Of a stretch of DNA of 64,000 nt, positions 17,230 through 26,852 are shown piece after piece. The position numbers were made by a program, and so were the translations under genes. How positions within the stretch are numbered: the first letter of the stretch is position 1; each line of letters begins with the position of its first letter. The stretch is from Burkholderia sp. S171 (lineage in GTDB: Bacteria; Pseudomonadota; Gammaproteobacteria; Burkholderiales; Burkholderiaceae): assembly GCF_009766085.1 (NCBI RefSeq), contig NZ_LMUF01000043.1, forward strand, positions 278,570 through 342,569, read 5' to 3'. The notes under the pieces are model-generated. The model searched no databases. It was not told where the DNA came from and saw nothing but the letters and a program-made list of their open reading frames with translations.

Positions 17230-18168
17230 ATGCCAAGACTTTCTCAGCACATTCCTCCGTTACCCGCCTTGAAGGCGTTCGAAGCCGTAGCCAGGCTCGG
17301 AAGCCTGAGCCGCGCCGCGGAAGAGCTCAACGTGACCAAGAGCGCCATCAGCCATCAATTGCGCGCGCTGGAATCAGCATTGGGTACAACGTTGATGCAC
17401 CGTGGCGGTACGACTTCGCGCGCGCAACCCACGGCCGCCGGGCAGGAGTTATTGCTTGCTATTGAAACCAGCCTGATCCCGTTGGGCGAAGCCTGCGAGC
17501 GGTTAGCGGTGCGGCGGCGCAAGCGTCGCCGCACGTTGACGGTTTCCGCCAATGCGCCATTTTCATCGCTGTGGCTCGCGCCTCACGTGGTGGAATTCTC
17601 GACGCGGCATCCGGAGATCGCGGTGAACCTGAGGGTGTTTGACGACGAGCCCGACTGGCAGAACGACACGATCGATATCGCGATTCTGCGCGTGCCATTG
17701 ATGAGTTCGACGATTGATAAGCCCGACCCGCACCCGAGCGATCGGGCGCTGGTCCGGGAGACTGTGTTTCCCGTGTGCAGTCCGCTGTTGATGGATCCTC
17801 GGACCGCTACGCCGCAGACGCTGACCGAGCATCGCTTGCTGCAGGAGGAACACCACGCATCGAGTCGTGAAATAGACTGGCAGACGTGGTTTGCGCTGCT
17901 CGGTGGTGGCGCGCTTCCGGAGCAGAATCTAGTCCGGTTGAGCAGTTTTAGCCCGATCATCGGCGCCGCGATTGCGGGAAAGGGTGTTGCGCTAGGCCGT
18001 TCACCGTTGATCGATTTTGACCTGGCCCACGGCCGTCTGGTTCGCCTGTTTCCGGAGCATGAATTGCCCGGGTCATGGCAGTTTGTCATTCGTCTGCATC
18101 CCGAGCGCTCAACTGATCCGACGTTGATCCAGTTCCAGACTTTCATGCTTGAGCGCTCGGCGATCTGA
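17230..18168 (+). CDS. LysR-family regulator (GcvA-like)
   Basis: 312 residues. The N-terminal winged helix is typical of the GcvA subgroup (PPLPALKAFEAVARLGSLS, AAEELNVTKSAISHQLRALE). It is followed by a periplasmic-binding-type effector domain starting RRTLTVSANAPFSSLWLAP. It is divergent from the fused exporter, with only 98 bases between starts, and convergent with the ABC permease at 18261. The exporter is the most likely target. An effector cannot be inferred. Confidence 0.9.
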   Translation: MPRLSQHIPPLPALKAFEAVARLGSLSRAAEELNVTKSAISHQLRALESALGTTLMHRGGTTSRAQPTAAGQELLLAIETSLIPLGEACERLAVRRRKRRRTLTVSANAPFSSLWLAPHVVEFSTRHPEIAVNLRVFDDEPDWQNDTIDIAILRVPLMSSTIDKPDPHPSDRALVRETVFPVCSPLLMDPRTATPQTLTEHRLLQEEHHASSREIDWQTWFALLGGGALPEQNLVRLSSFSPIIGAAIAGKGVALGRSPLIDFDLAHGRLVRLFPEHELPGSWQFVIRLHPERSTDPTLIQFQTFMLERSAI

Positions 18169-18260
18169 CAAGTGAAGACGGTTTTCGCCCGGTCGCTCGG
18201 GCTCGGAACCGGCGGAAGCACTCGTTGATGCGTTGCTCAGTGCGTTGCGCGGCGACGCCT

Positions 18261-19244
18261 TCACCCACGTCGTGAACTCAAGGTCCCGACTGCGAGCACG
18301 ATGAAGATCAGGATTCCAATGGCGACCTGCTGCCAATAGAAGTTCCATCCGATAAGAAGCAGCCCGTTTGTCGCGAAGCCTAGCAACAGGACGCCCACGA
18401 GCGTTCCCGGTACGTTTGGGCGATGCGAAGAAGAAAGCGTCGCGCCAATAAACGTGGCCCCGATTGCATTGAGCAGGTAACCATTGCCAGCGAGCGGCAC
18501 ATACGCCTTCACGTTCGACGACAGGATCAACCCGACCAACCCGGAACTCACCGCGCTCAACGCGAATGCGAGATACAGCAATGCGCGCACGGGAAGACCG
18601 GAGTAGCGCGCGACGCCTGCTTGAACGCCAAGCACAGTGATGCCGCGCCCATGCCGTGAGCGTGCGAGCAGCACATGCAGAAAACAAGCAAGGGCGACGA
18701 CAAGATACAGGGGCAGTGCAATACCGAAGAGACGGCCGTGGCCGAGCGTTGAGAAAGCCTGCGGCAAGACCTGGTTCAGTAGGTAAATGGGCTGGCCGCC
18801 GTCGGTCGCGAGTTGCTGGATGCTCTGGCCTATGAACAGTGTGCCGAGCGTGGCAAGAAAAGGCTCCACGCCGAAGGAGGCAATCAGTACACCGTTGAAC
18901 AACCCAACCGCGAGGGCCGCACCCAGTGCCGCGACGGTCGCGATCGGCATTGCGACGTGTCGCGCCACGAGCGTCACGAATACGAGGCTGGCGAGATCGA
19001 CGGCCGTGCCGACCGAGAGGTCCACTGCGCCGAGCGACGCCACCACCGTCATGGCAAGCGCCACGATCGCAAGCGGAGCGACTGTGTTGAGCAGCACGCT
19101 GTCGATGTTCGAGAACGTGGCGAACGCCGGCGCGAACACGGCAAAGAATACGATAGCGGCGGCGAAGGCGAAGACCAGCGCATAGCGCGTCCAGCCTTTG
19201 ATTGGGACGGTACGCGCGAAGGGGCGAAGGATGAACTCACGCAT
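18261..19244 (-). CDS. Ribose-type (RbsC-like) ABC transporter permease 2
   Basis: 327 residues, multiple transmembrane helices, with the BPD_transp_2 pattern DLSVGTAVDLASLVFVT and GATLSSSHRPNVPGTLVGV. It is the fourth gene of a minus-strand operon (binding protein, ATPase, permease, permease) and overlaps the preceding permease by eight bases. Two different permeases imply a heteromeric channel, as in some Burkholderia sugar or sugar-like importers. Confidence 0.9.
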   Translation of the reverse strand: MREFILRPFARTVPIKGWTRYALVFAFAAAIVFFAVFAPAFATFSNIDSVLLNTVAPLAIVALAMTVVASLGAVDLSVGTAVDLASLVFVTLVARHVAMPIATVAALGAALAVGLFNGVLIASFGVEPFLATLGTLFIGQSIQQLATDGGQPIYLLNQVLPQAFSTLGHGRLFGIALPLYLVVALACFLHVLLARSRHGRGITVLGVQAGVARYSGLPVRALLYLAFALSAVSSGLVGLILSSNVKAYVPLAGNGYLLNAIGATFIGATLSSSHRPNVPGTLVGVLLLGFATNGLLLIGWNFYWQQVAIGILIFIVLAVGTLSSRRG

Positions 19245-20265
19245 GACTGCGCTTCTCCAGGTTGCGTCGGCGCAGCAGCGCCGTGAGCGAAACGACGAAC
19301 AGGATCAACGCGCCTTCGACGCCGCTGATCCAGTAGCTCGACACGTTGTCCAACTGGAAGCCGTTCGCGACAAGACCGAGGAACACAACGCTCAGCCAGG
19401 TGCCGGCCACGGTCGGCACGAGCCGTCGTGAGAAGACCACGCCCAGCAGCGCCGCAGCGATCACTGCGAGAAGATTCTCTCCCGCACCGGGTGCGCTGCC
19501 GCTTAGCAGTGCCGTGGAGGCAAGGGCGGCGATGCCGCCCGACAGCCCGCACAGTACGTAGCTCGCCGCGACGTAAACCTTGGCCCTAAGTCCAGCCGCG
19601 CGGACCGCTGCAGGATGACTGCCCGACGCGTGAAGCCTCAGCCCGAATCGCGTAAAGTGCCCGACCCAGACGAACAGCAGACCCACACCGACAAACGCAT
19701 AGGAGAGCCACGGAATAGAAAACGGGCCGTTGTCGAGAAGGGCCGCGAGCGTCGGTCCGGTCGCAGAAACGGTCGAGTTTTTCGTAATCACCAACTCCAG
19801 TCCCGCCACGATGTTCATCGTGGTGAGCGTGGCAAGAAGGGGAAGCATGCCCAGTACGACCACCGCGAACGCATTGAATGCGCCGACCGCTGTACCGGCT
19901 GAGAGCGTGAGCGCGATTGCTGTTGGCGAAGCAATACCATTGGCCAGCGAAGTCGCATAAATGGCTGTACAGAAACCGAGATTCGCTGCAATCGAGAGAT
20001 CGATGCCGCCGGCGACGCCGTTCGCGCCACCACCGATCAACACGAGTGTCAGGCCGAACGCGAGCGTACCGATCACCGCCGACTGCTGCATCACATTGGC
20101 GAGATTACCTACGGTGAAGAAGAGGGGCGAGCTTGCTGCGAAGACTCCCAGCACCGCGAGAATCGCCAAGAGCGCGCCGCTTTGCAGCCACCATTGCGGA
20201 AGTTTTAGGGACCTTGCAAGAGTGAGCACGTTGGTGCGCGATTGTTTGATTTGAACTTGACTCAT
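19237..20265 (-). CDS. Ribose-type (RbsC-like) ABC transporter permease 1
   Basis: 342 residues; hydrophobic throughout. It has the family box GVAGGIDLSIAANLGFCTAI and the C-terminal VVFSRRLVPTVAGTWLSVVF. The start ATG 20265 overlaps the ATPase stop (20262). It partners the permease at 18261. Confidence 0.9.
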   Translation of the reverse strand: MSQVQIKQSRTNVLTLARSLKLPQWWLQSGALLAILAVLGVFAASSPLFFTVGNLANVMQQSAVIGTLAFGLTLVLIGGGANGVAGGIDLSIAANLGFCTAIYATSLANGIASPTAIALTLSAGTAVGAFNAFAVVVLGMLPLLATLTTMNIVAGLELVITKNSTVSATGPTLAALLDNGPFSIPWLSYAFVGVGLLFVWVGHFTRFGLRLHASGSHPAAVRAAGLRAKVYVAASYVLCGLSGGIAALASTALLSGSAPGAGENLLAVIAAALLGVVFSRRLVPTVAGTWLSVVFLGLVANGFQLDNVSSYWISGVEGALILFVVSLTALLRRRNLEKRSHA

Positions 20266-21824
20266 GCTTGCACCGTTTCACGATCATGGGTCGAACTCGC
20301 GCTCATGCCTGGATCGGCACCCGAACCCGCTGCACTCGCCCAGCCCAGGATTTCCTGATGGGTCGTCTCTTTCGAGACCAGTTCTTGCACAAGCTTCCCG
20401 CGCGCGAGGATGAGAATCCGGTCGGTGATGCCCTGCAACTCGATCAGGTCAGTTGAAAACAGCAGCACCGCTGCGCCCTGTGCAGCGAGTTCATCGATGA
20501 CCCGGTATATCTCAGCTTTCGCGCGTATATCGACACCTACGGTGGGTTCGTCGAGCAAGTACAGGTTCGCGCGCGTGCTCAGCCATTTCGCCAGGACAAG
20601 CTTCTGCTGGTTCCCGCCAGAGAGCTGACGCGCAGGCGCTTCGGTTCCCGGTGCTCGAACCTGCAGGCCGTCCATGCGTTGCTGCACCAGTTCCTTTTCG
20701 CGACGACGATCGATCGTGAAATGCCGCGCGAGACGCCTGAGGCTCGCGAGCGAGATGTTCTCGCGAACGGCCATGTCGAGTGCGATGCCATGCGCTCGCC
20801 GGTCCTCAGGAACGAACGCGACGCCACGGCGAACGGCGTTGCGCGGATCGTCTGGAACGTAAGCACTGCCATCCAGTTCGATATGACCGCGCACGCCGGG
20901 TTCGAGTCCGAACAGGCTGCGCACGACGGCTTTTCCACCAGACCCCAGCAGCCCCGTCACGCCGACAATCTCGCCGCGGCGTACATCGAAGCTGATGTCT
21001 TCGAAGCGAGCCGCTGCACTCAGCCCGCAGACGCGCAGGAGCGGTGCGCCGGTTTTGCGTGTCGATGCAGGGACAAGTGCAGCGGTACTGCCGCCGATCA
21101 TCGCGGCGACCAGCTGTTGCGGCGTTGAGTCGGCCACACGGACCCGGGCTACGTCCCGGCCATCGCGAAGAACGGTCACGACGTCGCAGAGCGCTTCGAT
21201 CTCGTCGAGGTAGTGAGAGACATAGAGGATCGCAAGACCGCGCTCGCGTAGCCCGCGAATCGCTGCGAATAATTGCTCGGCTTCATGCCGCGCGAGTGCG
21301 GCAGTGGGTTCGTCGAAGACCAGCACGCGGGGAGCGCTAAGCAGCGCACGCGTGATCTGCACGAGTTGCTGTTCGGCCACGCTTAACTCGGCTATCAGCC
21401 GGGTGGGCTCGATATCGATACCGAAATGCTCCTGCACGGCGCTGCGCGCAAAGCGGCGCATGCGGCCGGCGTTGAGAAGCGGCAACGGGCCGAAGGTAGG
21501 CTCGTTGCCGAGCAGTAACGCTTCGGCCACGGTCAGGGTCGGGGCCAGCAGGCGGTCCTGATGCACGATCTCGATTCCAAGCCGCCGTGCATCGGAAGGA
21601 CTGTTGATCAAAATGGCTTTGCCATCGAGAATCACCTGACCTTCGTCTGCACGGTGTATGCCGCCGAGGACTTTGATGAGGGTCGATTTTCCCGCGCCGT
21701 TCTGGCCGATCAAGCCATGCACTTGTCCAGGCGCCAAGTCGAGCGAGACGTGGCGCAATGCCGGTATGCCGTCGAACTGCTTGGAGATGGCCCGCAGTTC
21801 GAGCAACCGATGCTCACTTGGCAT
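20262..21824 (-). CDS. Ribose-type (RbsA-like) ABC transporter, duplicated ATP-binding subunit
   Basis: 520 residues containing two nucleotide-binding domains, as in RbsA/MglA. The first has GQNGAGKST, LSVAEQQLVQI and LVFDEPTAAL. The second has GLLGSGGKAV (a degenerate Walker A, usual for the second RbsA domain), LSGGNQQKLVLAKWL and LLDEPTVGVD. The start at 21824 overlaps the binding protein stop by eleven bases. It powers import by the two permeases downstream. Confidence 0.93.
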   Translation of the reverse strand: MPSEHRLLELRAISKQFDGIPALRHVSLDLAPGQVHGLIGQNGAGKSTLIKVLGGIHRADEGQVILDGKAILINSPSDARRLGIEIVHQDRLLAPTLTVAEALLLGNEPTFGPLPLLNAGRMRRFARSAVQEHFGIDIEPTRLIAELSVAEQQLVQITRALLSAPRVLVFDEPTAALARHEAEQLFAAIRGLRERGLAILYVSHYLDEIEALCDVVTVLRDGRDVARVRVADSTPQQLVAAMIGGSTAALVPASTRKTGAPLLRVCGLSAAARFEDISFDVRRGEIVGVTGLLGSGGKAVVRSLFGLEPGVRGHIELDGSAYVPDDPRNAVRRGVAFVPEDRRAHGIALDMAVRENISLASLRRLARHFTIDRRREKELVQQRMDGLQVRAPGTEAPARQLSGGNQQKLVLAKWLSTRANLYLLDEPTVGVDIRAKAEIYRVIDELAAQGAAVLLFSTDLIELQGITDRILILARGKLVQELVSKETTHQEILGWASAAGSGADPGMSASSTHDRETVQA

Positions 21825-22842
21825 CGGCCTGGCCCAGCGTTTTCGCGGCGTCGGCGGCGTTGTCCTTGGTCACGAGAATCGCCGGTACGTAGGTGGCGGG
21901 CGGCAATGAGCGGTCACCGTTGAGATAACGCGCGACGTTGTCGACCGCCGTCTTGCCGATCAGGTACGGTTGCTGGGCGACGACCGCGGCCGCGCTGGAC
22001 TGCGGGTTCTTCACGAGGGCGACTACGTCAGGGCTGCCATCGACCGCGTACGTCTTGACATCCGTGCGATGCGCCGCGTCCACCGCTTGCGTCGCGCCGA
22101 TCTGCGGAACATCCCATGCGGCCCAGATAGCCTGGACCGTGCCCTTCGGATACTTGTTCAACAACTGGCTGATCTGCGCGTATGAGTCCTGCACCGTGTT
22201 CGGCACCACGTCGCGCAACTCCGGCTGGATGATCTTGATCTTCGGATACCACTTGAGGACCGAGCGCAACTGGTCATAGCGCATGGCGACAACCGGCACG
22301 CCGTAGAAACCGTTGAAAACGAGAATGTTGCCTTCGCCATGCAAGTCGTTCACGAGCTTGAGTGCCAGTTGCTCACCGATAAAAAAATTGTCGGACGTGG
22401 TGACGTTGATGCTCGAGGGGCTGGCGGTATCGACGGTAAAGAGCGGGATACCCGCCGCACGGATTTTCTGGAGCCAGGGTTCGAGGACCGACGCTGTACC
22501 GAGTTGCTCGATGATCGCATCGGGCTTCTGCGCAATCAGCGTCTGGATTTGAGCGATCTGCTGCGCGTCTTTGCGCCCGCCGTCCAGCGCGATCGGCGTT
22601 CCGCCCAGCCGCTTCACCTCATCGATCTGCCCTTGATAGGCCTTCAGGTCCCAGTAATGTTCCGTGCCGGCCACGGTGATGCCGATACGTTTTCCTTTCA
22701 ATGACGGGATCTCGTCCGGGGCCGGCGCAGCCAGCGCTGCGCTGGCGAGCAGCCCGGCAAGCATGCCGGTGACGCCTCGTGCGATCGAGTTTCGCATGAA
22801 TGCGCGATTGGCCTTTGTGTGTCTGAAATTATTGTTCTGCAT
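21814..22842 (-). CDS. Ribose-type (RbsB-like, Peripla_BP_4) substrate-binding protein
   Basis: 342 residues if started at ATG 22842. ATG 22797 (MRNSIARGVTGMLAG) gives a more conventional signal peptide, and neither has a clear ribosome-binding site. The mature domain starts GKRIGITVAGTEHYWDLKAY and shows the two-lobe type I fold with KPDAIIEQLG and AAWDVPQIGA. It is first in the operon, 435 bases from the divergent flavoprotein gene. The ligand is not predictable; sharing a promoter region with the flavoprotein/ferredoxin pair suggests they handle the same compound. Confidence 0.88.
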   Translation of the reverse strand: MQNNNFRHTKANRAFMRNSIARGVTGMLAGLLASAALAAPAPDEIPSLKGKRIGITVAGTEHYWDLKAYQGQIDEVKRLGGTPIALDGGRKDAQQIAQIQTLIAQKPDAIIEQLGTASVLEPWLQKIRAAGIPLFTVDTASPSSINVTTSDNFFIGEQLALKLVNDLHGEGNILVFNGFYGVPVVAMRYDQLRSVLKWYPKIKIIQPELRDVVPNTVQDSYAQISQLLNKYPKGTVQAIWAAWDVPQIGATQAVDAAHRTDVKTYAVDGSPDVVALVKNPQSSAAAVVAQQPYLIGKTAVDNVARYLNGDRSLPPATYVPAILVTKDNAADAAKTLGQADAK

Positions 22843-23277
22843 GTCAAATGAGTCAGGGTCAGAGAGTGGATAGAGTTAGACGCTAGCATGAAGAGGGCGG
22901 GTGTCTAAGTCGTATTCAGGCTAAGGTTCTGAGGAAAAAGATGGAAAGCAAATGACGATATTCGACCGTGGCCTGCGGCTGAGTGCGCCGCATCGTGCCG
23001 TGCCATAACGACGTCCTGGCATGGCTGCCGACGCCACAGCGATCGCTCGATCGCTTGCATCGAAACAGTCGTTTGAAGCCGCTCGTGGCGCGTGGATGAT
23101 CTCGGAAAGACTTCCCCGGAAAAAGAATAAGAAAGCGAGAAATGCTTGGTTTTTATCGGTGACGGCGCTCGCTAGAGTTAGTGGTTGTGATCGCGTTGTC
23201 CGGGCTTCCTGCGGACGGGTTCAGACGGTCACATCTAACGCAGACCCAAGATTTCAGATCAGAAGCGGAAAAACACC
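22843..23277. promoter_or_regulatory. Divergent promoter region between RbsB-like gene and flavoprotein gene
   Basis: 435 bases with no gene. Two exact copies of TAGAGTTAG occur, at 22871-22879 and 23173-23181. The second lies in a promoter-like stretch downstream of an AT-rich segment (AATGCTTGGTTTTTATC, 23141-23157). These are candidate elements for coordinated control of the two divergent units, but I could not match them to a known regulator. Confidence 0.35.
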
Positions 23278-24930
23278 ATGGCAATGAGCAACGGCGATTC
23301 GGGCAAACAAGTCGTGTCGAGTGCGGAAGGAGCCGGGCAGCACGAGGTGGACGTGTTGGTCATCGGGGGCGGTCCCGCGGGTACATGGGCTGCGATCAGC
23401 GCCTCGGCGAAGGGCGCGAAGGTGTTGCTCGTGGATAAGGGTTTCTGCGGAACGTCGGGGGCAACGGCACCGGCTGGCACGGCGCTATGGCACGTTCCTC
23501 CCGACGCTCAGTCGCGCGAGAAAGCCAAGGCGAGCCGGTTCGCCCTCGGCGGCGAACTGGCCGAGCACGCGTGGATGGATCGTGTGCTCGAACAGACCTG
23601 GATCAATGCCGAGCGGCTCGCGGAATGGGGCTATCCGTTCCCGGTCGATGCGAACGGAATCGAGCACCGCGACTCGCTGCAGGGCCCCGAGTACATGCGG
23701 CTCATGCGCAAGCGGGTCAAGCAATCGGGCACCCGGATCCTCGATCACAGCCCCGCACTCGAGTTGCTGACCGATGAACATGGCGTGGTCGCCGGCGCTG
23801 CCGGCGTGCATCGGCAGACGGGTGACACTTGGCTTGTCCGTTCGCACGCTGTGGTCATCGCGACAGGCGGATGCGCGTTCCTCAGCCGCGCACTCGGCTG
23901 CGACGTGCTCACCGGTGATGGCCACCTGATGGCTGCCGAAGCGGGTGCGGAGTTGTCCGGCATGGAGTTTTCGAACTCCTATGGACTGGGGCCCGCATTT
24001 TCGTCGGTGACGAAATCGCTCTTCTATAACTGGGCAACTTTTTACTACGAGGATGGCTCCGTCATCGAGGGTGCCGGTTCAGCGCGGGGCAGGGGCATCA
24101 TCGCTCATACGCTGCAAACGCAACCGGTGTACGCACGCCTCGATCGTGCCGACGGCGAGATTCGCCAATGGATGCGCACGGCTCAGCCCAATTTCTTCCT
24201 GCCGTTCGATCGTCAGGGCATTGATCCCTTCGAGCAGCGCTTCTCCGTGACCTTGCGCCTCGAAGGCACGGTGCGCGGCACGGGTGGACTGCATGTCGTC
24301 GACGAAAGCTGCGCAACCTCGGTTGAGGGTCTCTACGCTGCGGGCGATGCAGCCACCCGCGAATTGATATGCGGCGGCTTCACGGGTGGTGGCAGCCACA
24401 ATGCCGCCTGGGCGATGTCCTCAGGATTCTGGGCGGGTGCGGGCGCGGCGGATCGTTCGAGGGACGCTAGCGCCACGGCGCGTCGCGTCCTGACGCGCGC
24501 AGGCGGAGTCGGTCTGCACGCGAATAGCGCAAGTGCCCCCTACGATAGCGCTGAAGTCATTCGCGCCGTGCAGGCTGAGGTCTTTCCCTATGAGCGCAAC
24601 TGGACGAGAAGCGCTGATCTCCTTGAAGACTCGTTGCAGCGCCTCGATGGCCTATGGGCGCGGCTAGCGCATTGCGCACCGGCGCGGACCGCTCAGGAGG
24701 CCGTGCGTGCCCGCGAGGCGGCCGCCATGCTTGCCACCTCGCGCTGGATGTATCGGAGCGCGCTGCAGCGCACCGAGACGCGTGGCATGCATCGCAGGCG
24801 CGAGCACGCGACCCTTGATCCGCATCAACGTCACCGGCTGGTGAGCGGTGGGCTGGATGAGGTGTGGGTGCGGCGGCTTGCAGTGCCGTATCGGCAACAC
24901 GGGAACGTCTCGATCTCGGCGGTTGCATGA
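23278..24930 (+). CDS. FAD-dependent oxidoreductase, fumarate reductase/AprA-like flavoprotein
   Basis: 550 residues. The N-terminal dinucleotide-binding motif GGGPAGTWAAISASAKGAK, the FAD_binding_2 segment CGTSGATAPAGTALW, and the C-terminal ring GLYAAGDAATREL and GGSHNAAWAM are present. Overall size, a covalent-FAD-type fold and tight coupling (ATGA overlap) to a two-cluster ferredoxin resemble the AprA/AprB arrangement of adenylylsulfate reductase, although this protein is shorter than AprA and need not act on APS. It probably forms a soluble complex with the ferredoxin. Substrate unknown. Confidence 0.85.
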   Translation: MAMSNGDSGKQVVSSAEGAGQHEVDVLVIGGGPAGTWAAISASAKGAKVLLVDKGFCGTSGATAPAGTALWHVPPDAQSREKAKASRFALGGELAEHAWMDRVLEQTWINAERLAEWGYPFPVDANGIEHRDSLQGPEYMRLMRKRVKQSGTRILDHSPALELLTDEHGVVAGAAGVHRQTGDTWLVRSHAVVIATGGCAFLSRALGCDVLTGDGHLMAAEAGAELSGMEFSNSYGLGPAFSSVTKSLFYNWATFYYEDGSVIEGAGSARGRGIIAHTLQTQPVYARLDRADGEIRQWMRTAQPNFFLPFDRQGIDPFEQRFSVTLRLEGTVRGTGGLHVVDESCATSVEGLYAAGDAATRELICGGFTGGGSHNAAWAMSSGFWAGAGAADRSRDASATARRVLTRAGGVGLHANSASAPYDSAEVIRAVQAEVFPYERNWTRSADLLEDSLQRLDGLWARLAHCAPARTAQEAVRAREAAAMLATSRWMYRSALQRTETRGMHRRREHATLDPHQRHRLVSGGLDEVWVRRLAVPYRQHGNVSISAVA

Positions 24931-25253
24931 TCGAAGTCGTCAGTGCCGCGTGCTGTACAGGGTGCAATATCTGCGTGACCGCGTGCCCGACCAACGTGTT
25001 CGACGCAGTCCCGCACGGCATTCCAGTGATTGCCCGACAGGACGATTGCCAGACCTGCTTCATGTGCGAATTGTATTGCCCTGAGGACGCGCTTTTTGTC
25101 GCGCCGCTCGCCGATGCGGTCCGGTCGCAGGCAAGTGTCCTGGCCGAACCGGTGACGATGGGCGCTTATCGCAGTGCGGTCGGTTGGGCGCATGGCGAGC
25201 GGTCCACTGCGGATCAAGACGCGAGCTATGAGCTGCTGATCCGGGCGCGCTGA
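24927..25253 (+). CDS. Ferredoxin with two 4Fe-4S motifs (AprB-like partner)
   Basis: 108 residues. Two complete clusters are visible: CCTGCNICVTACPTNVF and CQTCFMCELYCPEDALF, each CxxCxxxxxCP-like as in 2[4Fe-4S] ferredoxins, with the first preceded by an extra Cys. The ATG overlaps the flavoprotein stop by four bases, so the two are translationally coupled. A C-terminal tail of about 55 residues has no recognised motif and may bind the flavoprotein. Confidence 0.88.
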   Translation: MIEVVSAACCTGCNICVTACPTNVFDAVPHGIPVIARQDDCQTCFMCELYCPEDALFVAPLADAVRSQASVLAEPVTMGAYRSAVGWAHGERSTADQDASYELLIRAR

Positions 25254-26852
25254 ACGGTCTCATAAGCGGGCACAGGTGCGGACAGACTGGTATCCCGCCT
25301 TGGGCCGCGGCGGGGTTGCGGTCTCCTTATTGCACGCTTTACTCGAAGCAAATGTCAGTCTGGAATCTCTCCCCCCTTATTCTCGAAGTTATCCTAAACG
25401 GTTAGCCCTTACGACATCAACGCCGCGAATTTGCCCTGCAGATACCTACGTTCGGAACTCGTCTGAACGTAGGTAATTGACCAGTGGCCTGACGCTCTGA
25501 TGGCCTCGTCCGAAACGTCGGTCTTTTCGAACGCGGGTTGATCGTTCACCTCTCGACCCGCACGTCATGTAAGCACACGCGGTGAAGTCGCGCACGTAGC
25601 CGAAGCGCTTATGGTCGCGCAAGCCAAACGCCGCCAGTGACAAAGTGCCGATAAGGCTGATTCGTAGTCGGAGCACGGTAGTCGTTTCAAGCGTCGCTCA
25701 AAAGTGGCCGGTTCTAGATTCTCCATTCCCCGTATGCGCAAGCCAGACTTCGGCCGCCGCTTTGTCGCGGTCTCCTTTTGCGAAGCCCGATGTGGACATC
25801 GTGACAAATGCTGATCGGAAAATATCAATCCGGAAGCGAGAAACCCGGTCAATCTGACCTCTTTGGAGTCACCGTCCAAGTTGCTATTTGCTTAAAAGAG
25901 TGGATAGTCAATTTTGATTCAAATTTGATACATAAGAAGAATGCGGCATAGAGAAATCTTGTATATTTGCCGCTAAATCGCGACATTTCCTGATTTGTTT
26001 TCAAAAGGAGAGAAAAAATTTCCTTAAAAGAATATCGAATAGGTAACTAGTTCCTGTTTCTACAGAAAGTTACAAGATCTTCCACATTGATCGCGATTAA
26101 AAACGTTTCTTTAATGTAACATTCCGCTCAAGCGTCGAGGTTGTAAATGCCAACGCAACAGATTCTGCTCAGGTAAATCGTACCCATTGATTTGTCTGGC
26201 AAGACAAGGACGAGCGCTGTGGTCTGCGCACGGCGGTCTTGCTTTGTGTTGGTGAATTAACACCGGCAGATCAGTAGGCCGCGTGATCGAAATGTCGCAG
26301 TGTTCGCGTCCTATGCCTTCGGCGCACGCGACGCACTCCGTGGGACCTTTGCTGTGCATAAATCCCCGTCCGTCAGGCCGGTGCGACACCACGGACTGTT
26401 CGACAACCGGATTTGTGTACGCCGACCGAGCGTGTGAAACAAACCCCTAGGGGTCAGGAAATTGAAATGATTTCTTTAATCGATAGATTTGTTGGTACCC
26501 CTAATTAGATAGATTCGGCCGCCGTATCACCACGGCTGTGACCAAGATCTATGGCTGAGGGATGGAAGGGCTCGTGTCAGTCCGACCGCTAAGTAGTCGA
26601 TCCAAATGCTTTTTCATAAACATTTTCGTCGGGGTCCCTCGACGATGGAGAAACTTATGATGTTAGTACAACGAAAATTTGTAGGCGCGTCCACGCTTTT
26701 CTGTCGCGCAAACGATGAAGATTCCGGCCGTCTAACGCTTCGGGGCGAGCGCGAGGTTCGATTTTTCTCCGCAGGCTCACAAAACCAACCAGCGCGGATA
26801 CCGGCCTAGCCGTTAAGTCGCCTCGTATTTTCCCCAATTCTAAGGATTCCAA
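25254..26852. other. 1.6 kb gene-poor interval, AT-rich in its centre
   Basis: No credible gene. Short frames at 25565-25879 (-), 26111-26392 (-) and 26606-26809 (+) show no recognisable domain. The segment 25880-26110 is strikingly AT-rich for this genome, with T-runs and A-runs. A perfect 12-bp palindrome ACCCCTAGGGGT lies at 26443-26454. The stretch probably holds the promoter region of the glycosidase gene and may be foreign DNA or an H-NS-type binding region; that is inference. Confidence 0.5.

Noticed and set aside
23146..23178. Possible sigma-70 promoter TTGGTT / TAGAGT before the flavoprotein gene
   Set aside because: The 21-base spacing is too long for a standard promoter; kept only as part of a candidate control region.
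25446..25879. Overlapping minus-strand frames that could suggest a small gene after the ferredoxin
   Set aside because: Different frames give equally plausible-looking but unrelated peptides, and none has a start signal or motif.
26111..26392. 93-residue minus-strand frame in the AT-rich gap
   Set aside because: No recognised domain, no ribosome-binding site; probably chance in a more GC-rich patch.
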